Part shown: positions 33,370-41,614 of the stretch, in pieces
How the letters are laid out: every line of letters starts with the position of its first letter
Position numbering within the stretch: the stretch's first letter is position 1
Assembly (NCBI GenBank): GCA_965205155.1
Contig: OZ242033.1
Coordinates: 3,810,299 to 3,874,298, forward strand
Length of the DNA: 64,000 nt
Direction of reading: 5' to 3'
DNA from: Aldehydirespirator sp965205155
Lineage (GTDB): Bacteria; Actinomycetota; Acidimicrobiia; Acidimicrobiales; Aldehydirespiratoraceae
The notes under the pieces: generated by a model
What the model saw: the letters and a program-made list of their open reading frames with translations, nothing else
What the model was told of the DNA's origin: nothing
Database searches by the model: none
Made by a program: the position numbers and the translations under genes

Positions 33370-35031
33370 GGTCGTGCCGGGCGCATAGGAGAACACCACG
33401 TTGTTGAGGCTGGCCTCAGCGTTCTCCTCACCGCCGATGTTCTGCACCACGGTGATGCGGGCCGCGCCGCAGTCACCGAACGCGTCGCAGTTGATGGTGC
33501 CGATCAGGCCCTGGTAGCCCTGAACGCTGTTGAGGTGGTCGCGGATGCCCTGGCGGTCGATCATCAGGTTGCCGCCCTCGATCCACGAGGCCGCCGCGAT
33601 GGCGTCGAGCAGCAGCGTAGTGGCGTCGTAGCCGTGCGCCCAGAACGGCGCTGCGGGAGCCTCGCCGTAGGCCGCCTCATAGGTCTCCAGGAAGTCGACC
33701 GCGCTCTTGCCGGTGCTCTGGTTGACGTTCTCGCCGAAGCGCTGGTCCGGACCCGAGAAGTACATTCCTGTGGTCTGGGGCAGTGCCAGGTAGTTGGTGT
33801 TCAACAAGCCGTCGGCCGCCAGCAGGACCGTGTCCTCCAGGCCCGACACTCCCGGCGCCTGGTCGGCCACGAAGTCGCCGGCAGGCTGGAAGATCGGGAA
33901 GAACAGCGCACCCGGGCCGGCCGCGGCGATCTCGGTCAGCACCGGAACCATGTCGGTGTCGTCCTTGTTGACCGCCGAGAAGCCGGTGACTGTGCCGCCC
34001 TCGGCCTCGAACGCGTCCGCGAAGGCCTGGGCCAGGCCCTGCGTGTAGGGGTCGCCGTCATGGATGGCCGCGGCCGTGCTGATTCCCAGTTCGCCGAAGA
34101 CGAACTTGGCCATGGCCGCGCCCTGGTACAGGTCGTTGTGGGCGGTGCGGTAGTAGCCCACGCTGTAGTTGGGTCCGGCGGTGCCGGCCAGGTCGGACGT
34201 AAGCGCGGGCGACGTGTTGCCGCCGGAGATCAGCACCATTCCGGCGTCGGTGATGAGCGGAGCTGCCGCCACCGCCGCGCCGGAGCATGACGTGCCGATC
34301 ACGCCGACCACGTCCTCGTCGGCCACGATCTGCTGGGCTGCGGCCTGGCCCCCATCGTTGGAGCACAGGTCGTCGAGGCTCGTGCCGGTGTCCACGTCGA
34401 AGCCGTGGATCGGGCCGTAGTCGTCGACCGCGATCTGCGTGGCCCGATCGATTGGCAGGCCGAAGAAGGCCACGTCGCCGGTGATGGCCTCCAGCGAGCG
34501 GATCTGGATGGCGTCGCCCGCATCGACCGTCACCACGCCCAGGGAGCCGTCTCCGAGGTGATCCATGGTTTCTGCGGCGGCCGCGGCGGCAGCCTCAGCA
34601 GCGGCCGCCTCAGCAGCGGCGGCAGCCTCAGCAGCGGCCGCGGCGGCCGCATCGGCCTCAGCCTGAGCCGCTTCCGCCTCGGCCTCAGCCGCTTCCAGGG
34701 CCGCCTCGAGCTCGGCGACGACCTCGGGATCTATCGTTCCCTCGGCTGCGGCCATGGCCTCATCGAGGGCCGCCTGGGCCTCAGCCGCGGCAGCCGCAGC
34801 CTCCTCAGCCCGAGCGGCGGCCGCATCGGCCTCAGCCTGGGCCGCTTCCGCCTCGGCCTCAGCCGCGGCGGCCTCGGCCTCAGCCGCGGCGGCGGCAGCC
34901 TCAGCCTCGGATTGGGCCGCGGCGGTGTCGGCGTCCGTGACATCGTCGGCGTCGTCGCCGCATGCGGCGGCCACGAGGCCGAAGGCGAGCAGCACCGCGG
35001 CAAAGCGGAGCAGGTGCTTCCTGTGTCTCAT
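32329..35031 (-). CDS. Stalked ABC substrate-binding lipoprotein with LivK-type and NMT1/SsuA-type domains
   Basis: 900 residues from ATG 35031, which has a GGGAGGG ribosome-binding site; the frame is open 44 codons further but without signal-peptide character. Lipobox LVAAAC (C24) anchors it to the membrane. Residues about 37-153 are almost only Ala/Glu with some Gln, Asp and Arg, a predicted long helix or coiled coil. Residues about 165-545 are a LivK-like type-I binding fold (GDVAFFGLPIDRATQIAVDDYG, VGVIGTSCSGAAVAAAPLI, DFLETYEAAYGEAPAAPFWAHGYDA). Residues 556-900 are a type-II fold of the NMT1/SsuA kind (PLVVQTDWFPESEHGAMYELVG). It is last in the minus-strand set with permease and ATPase. 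Codon use drops in G/C third bases exactly in the C-terminal domain. Confidence 0.85.
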   Translation of the reverse strand: MRHRKHLLRFAAVLLAFGLVAAACGDDADDVTDADTAAAQSEAEAAAAAAEAEAAAAEAEAEAAQAEADAAAARAEEAAAAAAEAQAALDEAMAAAEGTIDPEVVAELEAALEAAEAEAEAAQAEADAAAAAAAEAAAAAEAAAAEAAAAAAAETMDHLGDGSLGVVTVDAGDAIQIRSLEAITGDVAFFGLPIDRATQIAVDDYGPIHGFDVDTGTSLDDLCSNDGGQAAAQQIVADEDVVGVIGTSCSGAAVAAAPLITDAGMVLISGGNTSPALTSDLAGTAGPNYSVGYYRTAHNDLYQGAAMAKFVFGELGISTAAAIHDGDPYTQGLAQAFADAFEAEGGTVTGFSAVNKDDTDMVPVLTEIAAAGPGALFFPIFQPAGDFVADQAPGVSGLEDTVLLAADGLLNTNYLALPQTTGMYFSGPDQRFGENVNQSTGKSAVDFLETYEAAYGEAPAAPFWAHGYDATTLLLDAIAAASWIEGGNLMIDRQGIRDHLNSVQGYQGLIGTINCDAFGDCGAARITVVQNIGGEENAEASLNNVVFSYAPGTTAVAVDLSGVCPSPLVVQTDWFPESEHGAMYELVGEGYSVDKDNGIVRGPMVLGGADLGIEWEVRAGGPFLGGSSVSEIMALDDSIHLGYASTDQQVNHWDVTQLVSVVAPLERNPQMVMWDPEVYPDLSGIHEIGERGIVVQVFSGGTFPDVFIAQGIWSEDQVDKGYTGSPARFIADGDIAQQGFASAEPYQYEFVHTDYGRPVAFELLHDAGFQIYSQTIGVRNGEIEGLRPCLERLVPIIQQASVDFNSSPDRANAVIVDAVVTFDTWWSYSPELAAFSVQAQRDFGLVGDGPDSIAGNMEASRYEKTFNDMVAAGMQGIDPDLTADQLFTNEFIDPNISYGF

Positions 35032-35248
35032 ATTCCCTCCCAGGGATGATCCGACCTCGGCCGGATGCCTGATCTGCACTCGGAGCCACGGAGATAGTCC
35101 CGGAGCGACGGCCTTGTCGGATCGCTTCTGAACCGCCCGCGTCCCGATCCGAGACACTACCACCGGGACCGCCTGACTGTGCTTGCCGAACGCCGCGACC
35201 GGAGGGGCGTGCTCAGCGCCCAGCCGGGCATCCTCGGGGCTGTTGGCT

Positions 35249-36361
35249 GGGCGCGCTGAGGGGGCCGGCGCTTGGCGCCGGCCCCCTGTTCAGCGGTATG
35301 TCAGCTGATGAGGCTTCGGGTTAGAAGCCGTAGCTGATGTTGGGGTCGATGAACTCGTTGGTGAACAACTGGTCCGCGGTCAAGTCGGGATCGATGCCCT
35401 GCATGCCCGCAGCCACCATGTCGTTGAACGTCTTCTCGTAACGAGAAGCCTCCATGTTGCCTGCGATGCTGTCAGGACCGTCACCGACCAGACCGAAGTC
35501 CCGCTGGGCCTGCACCGAGAACGCAGCCAGCTCAGGCGAGTAGCTCCACCACGTGTCAAAGGTCACCACCGCATCAACGATGACCGCGTTGGCCCGATCC
35601 GGACTGCTGTTGAAGTCCACCGACGCCTGCTGGATGATCGGCACCAGCCTCTCCAGACACGGACGCAGACCCTCGATCTCGCCGTTGCGGACCCCGATCG
35701 TCTGAGAATAGATCTGGAACCCGGCATCATGCAGCAACTCGAACGCCACCGGCCGGCCATAGTCGGTGTGCACGAACTCGTACTGGTACGGCTCAGCCGA
35801 AGCGAACCCCTGCTGAGCGATGTCACCGTCAGCGATGAACCGAGCCGGCGAGCCCGTGTAGCCCTTGTCGACCTGATCCTCAGACCAGATCCCCTGAGCG
35901 ATGAACACATCCGGGAACGTGCCGCCCGAGAAGACCTGCACGACAATGCCGCGCTCACCGATCTCATGGATGCCAGACAGGTCCGGATACACCTCCGGAT
36001 CCCACATCACCATCTGCGGGTTGCGCTCCAGCGGCGCCACCACCGACACCAACTGCGTCACATCCCAATGGTTGACCTGCTGATCAGTCGAGGCGTAACC
36101 CAGATGAATCGAATCATCCAAAGCCATGATCTCCGAAACCGAAGAACCACCCAGGAACGGCCCACCCGCGCGGACCTCCCACTCGATACCCAAATCAGCG
36201 CCACCGAGCACCATCGGACCCCGAACAATGCCATTGTCCTTATCAACCGAATAGCCCTCACCAACCAACTCATACATCGCACCATGCTCAGACTCCGGGA
36301 ACCAATCCGTCTGAACCACCAACGGCGACGGACACACACCCGACAAATCCACAGCAACCGC
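35249..36361. repeat. Long direct repeat, copy 2 (1113 bp)
   Basis: Second copy of the unit at 32257-33369, covering the terminator hairpin and the C-terminal binding domain of the second lipoprotein gene. The identity stops at 36361, 12 bases before copy 3 begins. Confidence 0.93.
35260..35286. terminator. Intrinsic terminator hairpin, duplicated copy
   Basis: Identical 12-bp stem and 3-base loop to 32268-32294, carried along in the long duplication. It lies 34 bases past the stop of the second binding-protein gene, so the downstream lipoprotein gene may need its own promoter in the 289-base gap (35032-35320), or transcriptional read-through. Confidence 0.65.
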
Positions 36362-37873
36362 AGTGTCATCGCCGAAGCCGTAGCTGATGTTGGGGTCGAT
36401 GAACTCGTTGGTGAACAACTGGTCCGCGGTCAAGTCGGGATCGATGCCCTGCATGCCCGCAGCCACCATGTCGTTGAACGTCTTCTCGTAACGAGAAGCC
36501 TCCATGTTGCCTGCGATGCTGTCAGGACCGTCACCGACCAGACCGAAGTCCCGCTGGGCCTGCACCGAGAACGCAGCCAGCTCAGGCGAGTAGCTCCACC
36601 ACGTGTCAAAGGTCACCACCGCATCAACGATGACCGCGTTGGCCCGATCCGGACTGCTGTTGAAGTCCACCGACGCCTGCTGGATGATCGGCACCAGCCT
36701 CTCCAGACACGGACGCAGACCCTCGATCTCGCCGTTGCGGACCCCGATCGTCTGAGAATAGATCTGGAACCCGGCATCATGCAGCAACTCGAACGCCACC
36801 GGCCGGCCATAGTCGGTGTGCACGAACTCGTACTGGTACGGCTCAGCCGAAGCGAACCCCTGCTGAGCGATGTCACCGTCAGCGATGAACCGAGCCGGCG
36901 AGCCCGTGTAGCCCTTGTCGACCTGATCCTCAGACCAGATCCCCTGAGCGATGAACACATCCGGGAACGTGCCGCCCGAGAAGACCTGCACGACAATGCC
37001 GCGCTCACCGATCTCATGGATGCCAGACAGGTCCGGATACACCTCCGGATCCCACATCACCATCTGCGGGTTGCGCTCCAGCGGCGCCACCACCGACACC
37101 AACTGCGTCACATCCCAATGGTTGACCTGCTGATCAGTCGAGGCGTAACCCAGATGAATCGAATCATCCAAAGCCATGATCTCCGAAACCGAAGAACCAC
37201 CCAGGAACGGCCCACCCGCGCGGACCTCCCACTCGATACCCAAATCAGCGCCACCGAGCACCATCGGACCCCGAACAATGCCATTGTCCTTATCAACCGA
37301 ATAGCCCTCACCAACCAACTCATACATCGCACCATGCTCAGACTCCGGGAACCAATCCGTCTGAACCACCAACGGCGACGGACACACACCCGACAAATCC
37401 ACAGCAACCGATTCCGGCTCGGTCGTGGTGGGCTCAGCCGCGGCCGCGGCCTCAGCGGCGGCAGCCGCAGCCTCCTCGGCCCGAGCCGCAGCCGCGTCGG
37501 CCTCAGCCTCAGCCGCGGCGGCCTCAGCCTCAGCCGCTTCCAGGGCCGCCTCAAGCTCGGCGACAACCTCGGGGTCTACGGTCCCCTCGGCGGCGGCCAT
37601 GGCCTCGTCGAGGGCCGCCTGGGCCTCAGCGGCGGCAGCCGCAGCCTCCTCGGCCCGAGCCGCAGCCGCGTCGGCCTCAGCCTGGGCCGCGGCGGCCTCA
37701 GCTTCAGCCGCGGCGGCCTCGGCCTCTGCAGCGGCGGCGGCGGCCTCAGCCTCGGATTGAGCCGCGGCGGTGTCGGCGTCCGTGGCGCCCTCATCGTCGT
37801 CGCCGCAGGCCGCGGCCACGAGGACGAAGGCGAGCAGGACGGCGGCGATACGTATCCAGGTTCTCTTATTCAC
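35321..37873 (-). CDS. Stalked ABC substrate-binding lipoprotein with two tandem identical NMT1/SsuA-type domains
   Basis: 850 residues from GTG 37873, chosen because AGGAGG lies about 9 bases upstream and the signal peptide begins there (NKRTWIRIAAVLLAFVLVAAAC, C23); an upstream in-frame ATG at 37960 would add 29 residues. Residues about 33-147 are an Ala/Glu-rich stalk closely related to that of the next gene. Residues 156-500 and 506-850 are two identical copies of the type-II binding domain, joined by GDDTA. Each copy is also identical to the C-terminal domain of the neighbouring lipoprotein. The gene is 157 bases after the permease gene, so it is the likely main receptor of that importer. 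Confidence 0.85.
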   Translation of the reverse strand: MNKRTWIRIAAVLLAFVLVAAACGDDDEGATDADTAAAQSEAEAAAAAAEAEAAAAEAEAAAAQAEADAAAARAEEAAAAAAEAQAALDEAMAAAEGTVDPEVVAELEAALEAAEAEAAAAEAEADAAAARAEEAAAAAAEAAAAAEPTTTEPESVAVDLSGVCPSPLVVQTDWFPESEHGAMYELVGEGYSVDKDNGIVRGPMVLGGADLGIEWEVRAGGPFLGGSSVSEIMALDDSIHLGYASTDQQVNHWDVTQLVSVVAPLERNPQMVMWDPEVYPDLSGIHEIGERGIVVQVFSGGTFPDVFIAQGIWSEDQVDKGYTGSPARFIADGDIAQQGFASAEPYQYEFVHTDYGRPVAFELLHDAGFQIYSQTIGVRNGEIEGLRPCLERLVPIIQQASVDFNSSPDRANAVIVDAVVTFDTWWSYSPELAAFSVQAQRDFGLVGDGPDSIAGNMEASRYEKTFNDMVAAGMQGIDPDLTADQLFTNEFIDPNISYGFGDDTAVAVDLSGVCPSPLVVQTDWFPESEHGAMYELVGEGYSVDKDNGIVRGPMVLGGADLGIEWEVRAGGPFLGGSSVSEIMALDDSIHLGYASTDQQVNHWDVTQLVSVVAPLERNPQMVMWDPEVYPDLSGIHEIGERGIVVQVFSGGTFPDVFIAQGIWSEDQVDKGYTGSPARFIADGDIAQQGFASAEPYQYEFVHTDYGRPVAFELLHDAGFQIYSQTIGVRNGEIEGLRPCLERLVPIIQQASVDFNSSPDRANAVIVDAVVTFDTWWSYSPELAAFSVQAQRDFGLVGDGPDSIAGNMEASRYEKTFNDMVAAGMQGIDPDLTADQLFTNEFIDPNISYGF
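36374..37410. repeat. Long direct repeat, copy 3 (1037 bp)
   Basis: Third copy of the binding-domain unit, matching 32332-33368 and 35324-36360 over 1037 bases. It encodes the first of the two tandem domains in the second lipoprotein. It lacks the terminator part of the unit. Confidence 0.93.
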
Positions 37874-37967
37874 GTCGGCATTCCTCCTCAAGAATGTCAG
37901 CCGATGGCGCGCGAACGGCACCAGCCCGGGAGAAACTACCGGAGCGACAATTCGGTACACAAAGCGG

Positions 37968-38027
37968 GCGTGAGCGCGGAGGGCTTGATCGCGGAGGGCG
38001 TGCGCGCGGAGGGCGTGAGCGCCAGTG
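37968..38027. repeat. 15-bp minisatellite, four units
   Basis: Units at 37968, 37983, 37998 and 38013 follow the pattern gcgtgagcgcggagg, with the last unit diverged. They lie between the permease gene and the downstream lipoprotein gene in a non-coding gap, ahead of the ribosome-binding site. Function unknown; length variation could tune downstream expression. Confidence 0.7.
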
Positions 38028-38030
38028 CCG

Positions 38031-38954
38031 TCAGCTGCCTATCTCGGCCGCCTCATGCCACTTGCCTACGGCCAGCTTCCGGATGTAGCCGAACACCCAG
38101 AACACGGCCACGCCCAGTGCGGATGACATCATCACCGCGGCAAGCAACTCCTCGCTCCGGAGATCGTAGGCGTAGGTCTGCAACCGCTGACCGATGCCGG
38201 CCTCCCCCCGGACGAAGAAGAAGTCTCCGACGATGGCCCCGATGACCGACAGTCCGGCCGAGATGCGAAGTCCGGCGAAGATGGCGGGAAGCGCGGCCGG
38301 GAACATCAGTTTGCGGAGCCGGGTGAGACGGCTGGCGTGGTGGAGCGTGAACAGGTCATGCATCTCGCGCTCCGCCGATTGAAGGCCGAAGAGCGTGTTC
38401 AGTCCGATCGGGAAGAACGAGATGATGATGCACACGATCAGCCGCGACGGCTGTCCGTAACCCCACCAGAAGCCGATCAGCGGGACGATGGCCAGGATGG
38501 GGATGGCCTGCACCGTGACCATGAAGGGGAAGACGGCCCGCTCCACCAGCTTCGTCTGGCTCATCATCGTGGCCAGGAACACCCCGATGGCGATGGCCAG
38601 GGCCAGGCCGATCATAGCCACCTGCATACTTGACCACAGCGCCCTGAGGATGACCTGGAACCGGTCCCATTCCAGGAAGCCGACGTTGAGAACCTCATGG
38701 GGGCTGGGCAGCAGGAACCGGCGTCTCGGGTCGAGCACACCGTACGAGAGGTAGTACCACAGAGAAACGAGCAGCCCGCCCAGAAGCACGGGCGGCAGCA
38801 CGACTCGGGCCAACACCACCGCCGGCGACTGCGTGCGGGAGACCGTCCGGGGCGGGTCATCGGCCAGCGGTCCGGGCGCGACATGCGGATCGGACTCGTC
38901 GCGTTGATCCTGCGGGCCCTCGGTGGCCACGGCGGTGTCGGGGACAGTCGTCAT
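38031..38954 (-). CDS. ABC transporter permease, SsuC/TauC family
   Basis: 307 residues. After a polar N-terminal stretch of about 50 residues there are about six membrane segments (VVLARVVLPPVLLGGLLVSLWYYL, MQVAMIGLALAIAIGVFLATM, FPFMVTVQAIPILAIVPLIGFWWG and others) and the EAA-type loop (LRKLMFPAALPAIFAGLRISAGLSVIGAIVGDFF). This family imports sulfonates, nitrate or pyrimidine/thiamine precursors. Its start overlaps the ATPase stop by 4 bases, and it precedes the two stalked binding proteins. Confidence 0.9.
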   Translation of the reverse strand: MTTVPDTAVATEGPQDQRDESDPHVAPGPLADDPPRTVSRTQSPAVVLARVVLPPVLLGGLLVSLWYYLSYGVLDPRRRFLLPSPHEVLNVGFLEWDRFQVILRALWSSMQVAMIGLALAIAIGVFLATMMSQTKLVERAVFPFMVTVQAIPILAIVPLIGFWWGYGQPSRLIVCIIISFFPIGLNTLFGLQSAEREMHDLFTLHHASRLTRLRKLMFPAALPAIFAGLRISAGLSVIGAIVGDFFFVRGEAGIGQRLQTYAYDLRSEELLAAVMMSSALGVAVFWVFGYIRKLAVGKWHEAAEIGS

Positions 38955-39700
38955 GCGTGGGATCCTCTCAGTGCCAGGGAGACCTCGCCGCTGATGCGAG
39001 CGAACTCGGGATCGAAGCGCAGCTCAGGCTGGCGCGGGTAGTCGAACGGGACCTCGAACTCGGCTACCAAGCGTCCTGGCCGAGCCGACATCACGTAAAC
39101 CTTCGAGCTCATGAACACGGCCTCGCTGATGGAGTGGGTGATGAACAGCCCGGCGAACCCCTCCGACTGGAACAGGATCTGGGTCTCCTCGTTCAGGTGC
39201 TCGCGGGTGATCTCATCGACGGCTCCGAAGGGCTCGTCGAAGAGGAACACGGGCGGCTTGAGGGTCAACGTGCGGGCCAGCGAGGTCCTCATCTTCATGC
39301 CGCCGGACAACGACTTCGGATAGTGGTTCTCGAAGCCGGTGAGTCCGACCAGCTCGATCGCTGCGGTTGACAGCCTCTTGCGCTCGTTTGAGTCGAATCC
39401 GTGCAACTCGGCCAGCAGTTCGATGTTCTGGCGCACGGTGCGCCAGGGCAGCAGGGTTGCGTCCTGGAACACGTAGCCGAGCCGGTCGCGGTCGACGTCG
39501 ACGCTGCCGGCGGTGGGCTCCAGCAGGCCCGAGGCGATTCGCAGCAGGGTCGACTTGCCACACCCGGAAGGGCCGACGATGGTCACGAACTCTCCCTTGT
39601 CGATCGAGAGTGTGATGTCGCGCAGCGCCTCGGTTCCGTCGGGGAAGATCATGCCTATCCCGTCGAAGGACAAGGCGCCGTTCGTGGTCGCGTTCGTCAC
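38951..39700 (-). CDS. ABC transporter ATPase, SsuB/TauB family
   Basis: 249 residues from GTG 39700 (VTNATTNGALSFDGIGMIF), preceded by GGGGGAG about 11 bases upstream; an in-frame ATG at 39784 would add 28 residues without family support. Walker A is GPSGCGKST, the Q-loop YVFQDATLLPW, the signature LSGGMKMRTSLARTL, Walker B VFLFDEPFGAVD and the switch ITHS. It energizes the permease encoded next. It is divergent from the flavodoxin-fold gene with 106 bases between them. Confidence 0.92.
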   Translation of the reverse strand: MTNATTNGALSFDGIGMIFPDGTEALRDITLSIDKGEFVTIVGPSGCGKSTLLRIASGLLEPTAGSVDVDRDRLGYVFQDATLLPWRTVRQNIELLAELHGFDSNERKRLSTAAIELVGLTGFENHYPKSLSGGMKMRTSLARTLTLKPPVFLFDEPFGAVDEITREHLNEETQILFQSEGFAGLFITHSISEAVFMSSKVYVMSARPGRLVAEFEVPFDYPRQPELRFDPEFARISGEVSLALRGSHA

Positions 39701-39806
39701 CAGACCTGTCTCCCCCTTTTGCGGCCGACGATGCTGAAGGGTTGCTGATTTCAGAGGTGACCATACAGTACCGCGACCAGCCATTGACCAAACCGGCAGG
39801 CCAATA

Positions 39807-40367
39807 ATGAGAGTCCTCCTGCTCGACGGCTACGACCCCTCGGAACCCGACCACCGTGTGGTGGATGAGGCGATGGAGGAGTTGAGCGCGGGCCGCCACG
39901 AGGTGGACCTGCTGGCGGTGCACGAGTTCAACGCGGTGATGTCCGCGGCCGAGCGAGTCGCCTACCACGGCGAGCAGCCGGTGATCTCCGAGGATGTTCG
40001 CGACTCGGCCGAGCGGCTGAAGGCCGCGGAGGCCCTGCTGTTCTGCTATCCGACGGTGGCGTTCAACGTGCCGGCCACGATGAAGGGCTGGCTGGAGCGG
40101 GTGCTGGTCCCCGGCGTGGCCTTCGTGTTCGACGACCAGCACCGGGTCAGGCCGGGCATGGAGAACATCCGCCGGATCGGGGCGGTCACCACCAGCCCGC
40201 ACAGCCGTCTGACCCGGATGCGGGGCCGGGACGCGGGCAAGCGCACCACGGCCCGCACGCTGCGGCTCAGTGCCCACAAGCGCTGCCGCACGACGTTCGT
40301 GTCAGTGCCCTCGCCCGCCGACGACGAAGGCATCACCAGGATCCGTCGCGCCCTCCGACGCTGGTAG
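39807..40367 (+). CDS. NAD(P)H-dependent flavin/quinone reductase, flavodoxin-like fold
   Basis: 186 residues beginning MRVLLLDGYDPSEPDHRVVDEAMEEL. The segment ALLFCYPTVAFNVPATMKGWLERVLVPGVAFVF matches the FMN/ring-stacking loop of the Flavodoxin_2 reductases. No signal peptide. It lies between the ABC importer and an LLM-type monooxygenase, so it could supply reduced FMN to the latter, as SsuE does for SsuD. This pairing is inferred from location only. Confidence 0.8.
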   Translation: MRVLLLDGYDPSEPDHRVVDEAMEELSAGRHEVDLLAVHEFNAVMSAAERVAYHGEQPVISEDVRDSAERLKAAEALLFCYPTVAFNVPATMKGWLERVLVPGVAFVFDDQHRVRPGMENIRRIGAVTTSPHSRLTRMRGRDAGKRTTARTLRLSAHKRCRTTFVSVPSPADDEGITRIRRALRRW

Positions 40368-40391
40368 GACCCGCCGGCCGGAAGGCCCAGC

Positions 40392-41549
40392 TCAGGAACT
40401 GGGCAGCAGGGGCAGGACTTCCTCGGCGATGCGGTGCAGCTGTTCCTCCACCTTGTCGTAGGGGTCGCCGGGCATGGCCGGGAAGAGCAGCAGGTTCTCC
40501 AGCCCGATCTGCTCGTCGTAAGTGTTGATGGCCTCGGCCACCTGCTCGCCGGTGCCCACGAAAGTGGTCTTCTGGTCGAGTGACTCTTCCAGGGTGGGGA
40601 TCAGCCCGGGCTTGGCCGGCCGGCCGTCGGGGCCCATGTAGCCCTTGCTCCAGCCGTAGGGCCCCAGGAACTTCCAGAACTCGTCGTGGCCGTCGCGCAC
40701 CGACGCCACCGCGTCCTCGTAGGTGTCGTCCACCCGCACGTTCAGCACCAGCAGGCGGTGCTCGCCCCGGTTGAGCTCGCGGCCGTGGGCGGCCGCGTAC
40801 CTCTCGGCGAACTGCTCCCAGCGCATCTTGACGAAAGAGTGGTGGTTGTTCCACCACACGCCGCCCCAGCCCCAGCGGGGCACCTGCTCGAGGGTGGGCG
40901 GCGAGGTGATGGCCTGCCAGATCTCGTAGGGGTACAGCGGGCGGGGCACGAGCGAGAGCTCGGTGACGAACCCGCCCCGGTCGGGGATGCCCGCCGGCGG
41001 GAAGTCGTACACCTCGCCGTGGAAGCTGAACGTCTCATTCTCCAGCGCCAGCCGGATCACCTGCATGGCCTCGTCGAACTGCTGGCGGTTGAAGTCGTCG
41101 GCGGCCGCCTTGTCGGGGTTGTCAAAGCTGCCGATCCTGGTGCCCAGCGGCTCAGCTTCGCGCGGCACCGTGCCCCGACCCACACCCAAGATCCCCCGGC
41201 CGCCGGAGACGTTGTGCAGCGTGGCGAAATCCTCAGCCAACCGCAGCGGATGCCACTGCGGCACGATGTTGAACGCCATCCCGATACGGATCTGCTCGGT
41301 GCGTTCGGCCAGGATCGTCCCTACCAGGATCCCGTTGGGAATCACCTCGTAGCCCTCGTATTGGAAATGGTGCTCGGTCAGCCAGTACGAATCGAACCCG
41401 AGCCGGTCGCAGACCACGCCAGCGTCGATGATGCGCTCGGTGGCCCGCCAGATCTCTTTGTGACCGAAGCGCCGGTCGGTGGGAGCGGGCGGCCCCGCGC
41501 CCGCGTCGGGAAACTCGACCCCGCCGAATAGGAATACCCCGGTCCGCAT
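40392..41549 (-). CDS. Luciferase-like (LLM) flavin-dependent monooxygenase
   Basis: 385 residues from ATG 41549 (MRTGVFLFGGVEFPDAG); a further 19 codons upstream are open but do not fit the family. Motifs of the bacterial luciferase fold are FDSYWLTEHHFQYEGYEVIPN, IRIGMAFNIVPQWHPLRLAEDFATLHNVSGGRGILGVGRG and the C-terminal TFVGTGEQVAEAI. Such enzymes use reduced FMN and oxygen on sulfonates, long-chain alkanes, nitrilotriacetate and similar compounds. It converges with the reductase gene (24 bases apart). Together with the importer it suggests uptake and oxidative cleavage of one small molecule class. Confidence 0.88.
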   Translation of the reverse strand: MRTGVFLFGGVEFPDAGAGPPAPTDRRFGHKEIWRATERIIDAGVVCDRLGFDSYWLTEHHFQYEGYEVIPNGILVGTILAERTEQIRIGMAFNIVPQWHPLRLAEDFATLHNVSGGRGILGVGRGTVPREAEPLGTRIGSFDNPDKAAADDFNRQQFDEAMQVIRLALENETFSFHGEVYDFPPAGIPDRGGFVTELSLVPRPLYPYEIWQAITSPPTLEQVPRWGWGGVWWNNHHSFVKMRWEQFAERYAAAHGRELNRGEHRLLVLNVRVDDTYEDAVASVRDGHDEFWKFLGPYGWSKGYMGPDGRPAKPGLIPTLEESLDQKTTFVGTGEQVAEAINTYDEQIGLENLLLFPAMPGDPYDKVEEQLHRIAEEVLPLLPSS

Positions 41550-41614
41550 GAGCCGTACTCTATGCGGAGCACGGCGCGTGGGAAAGGCGTCGGGAGCGTG
41601 CGACACTGCCTGTT

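Noticed and set aside
32257..37410. CRISPR array
   Set aside because: The repeats are 1 kb, lie inside coding sequence and have no short-repeat/spacer pattern. No CRISPR array or cas gene was seen anywhere in the window.
35729..38245. Plus-strand open frame of 838 codons containing long repeats
   Set aside because: It is the antisense of the duplicated binding domains and stalk; the repeats come from the DNA duplication and the product has no family features.
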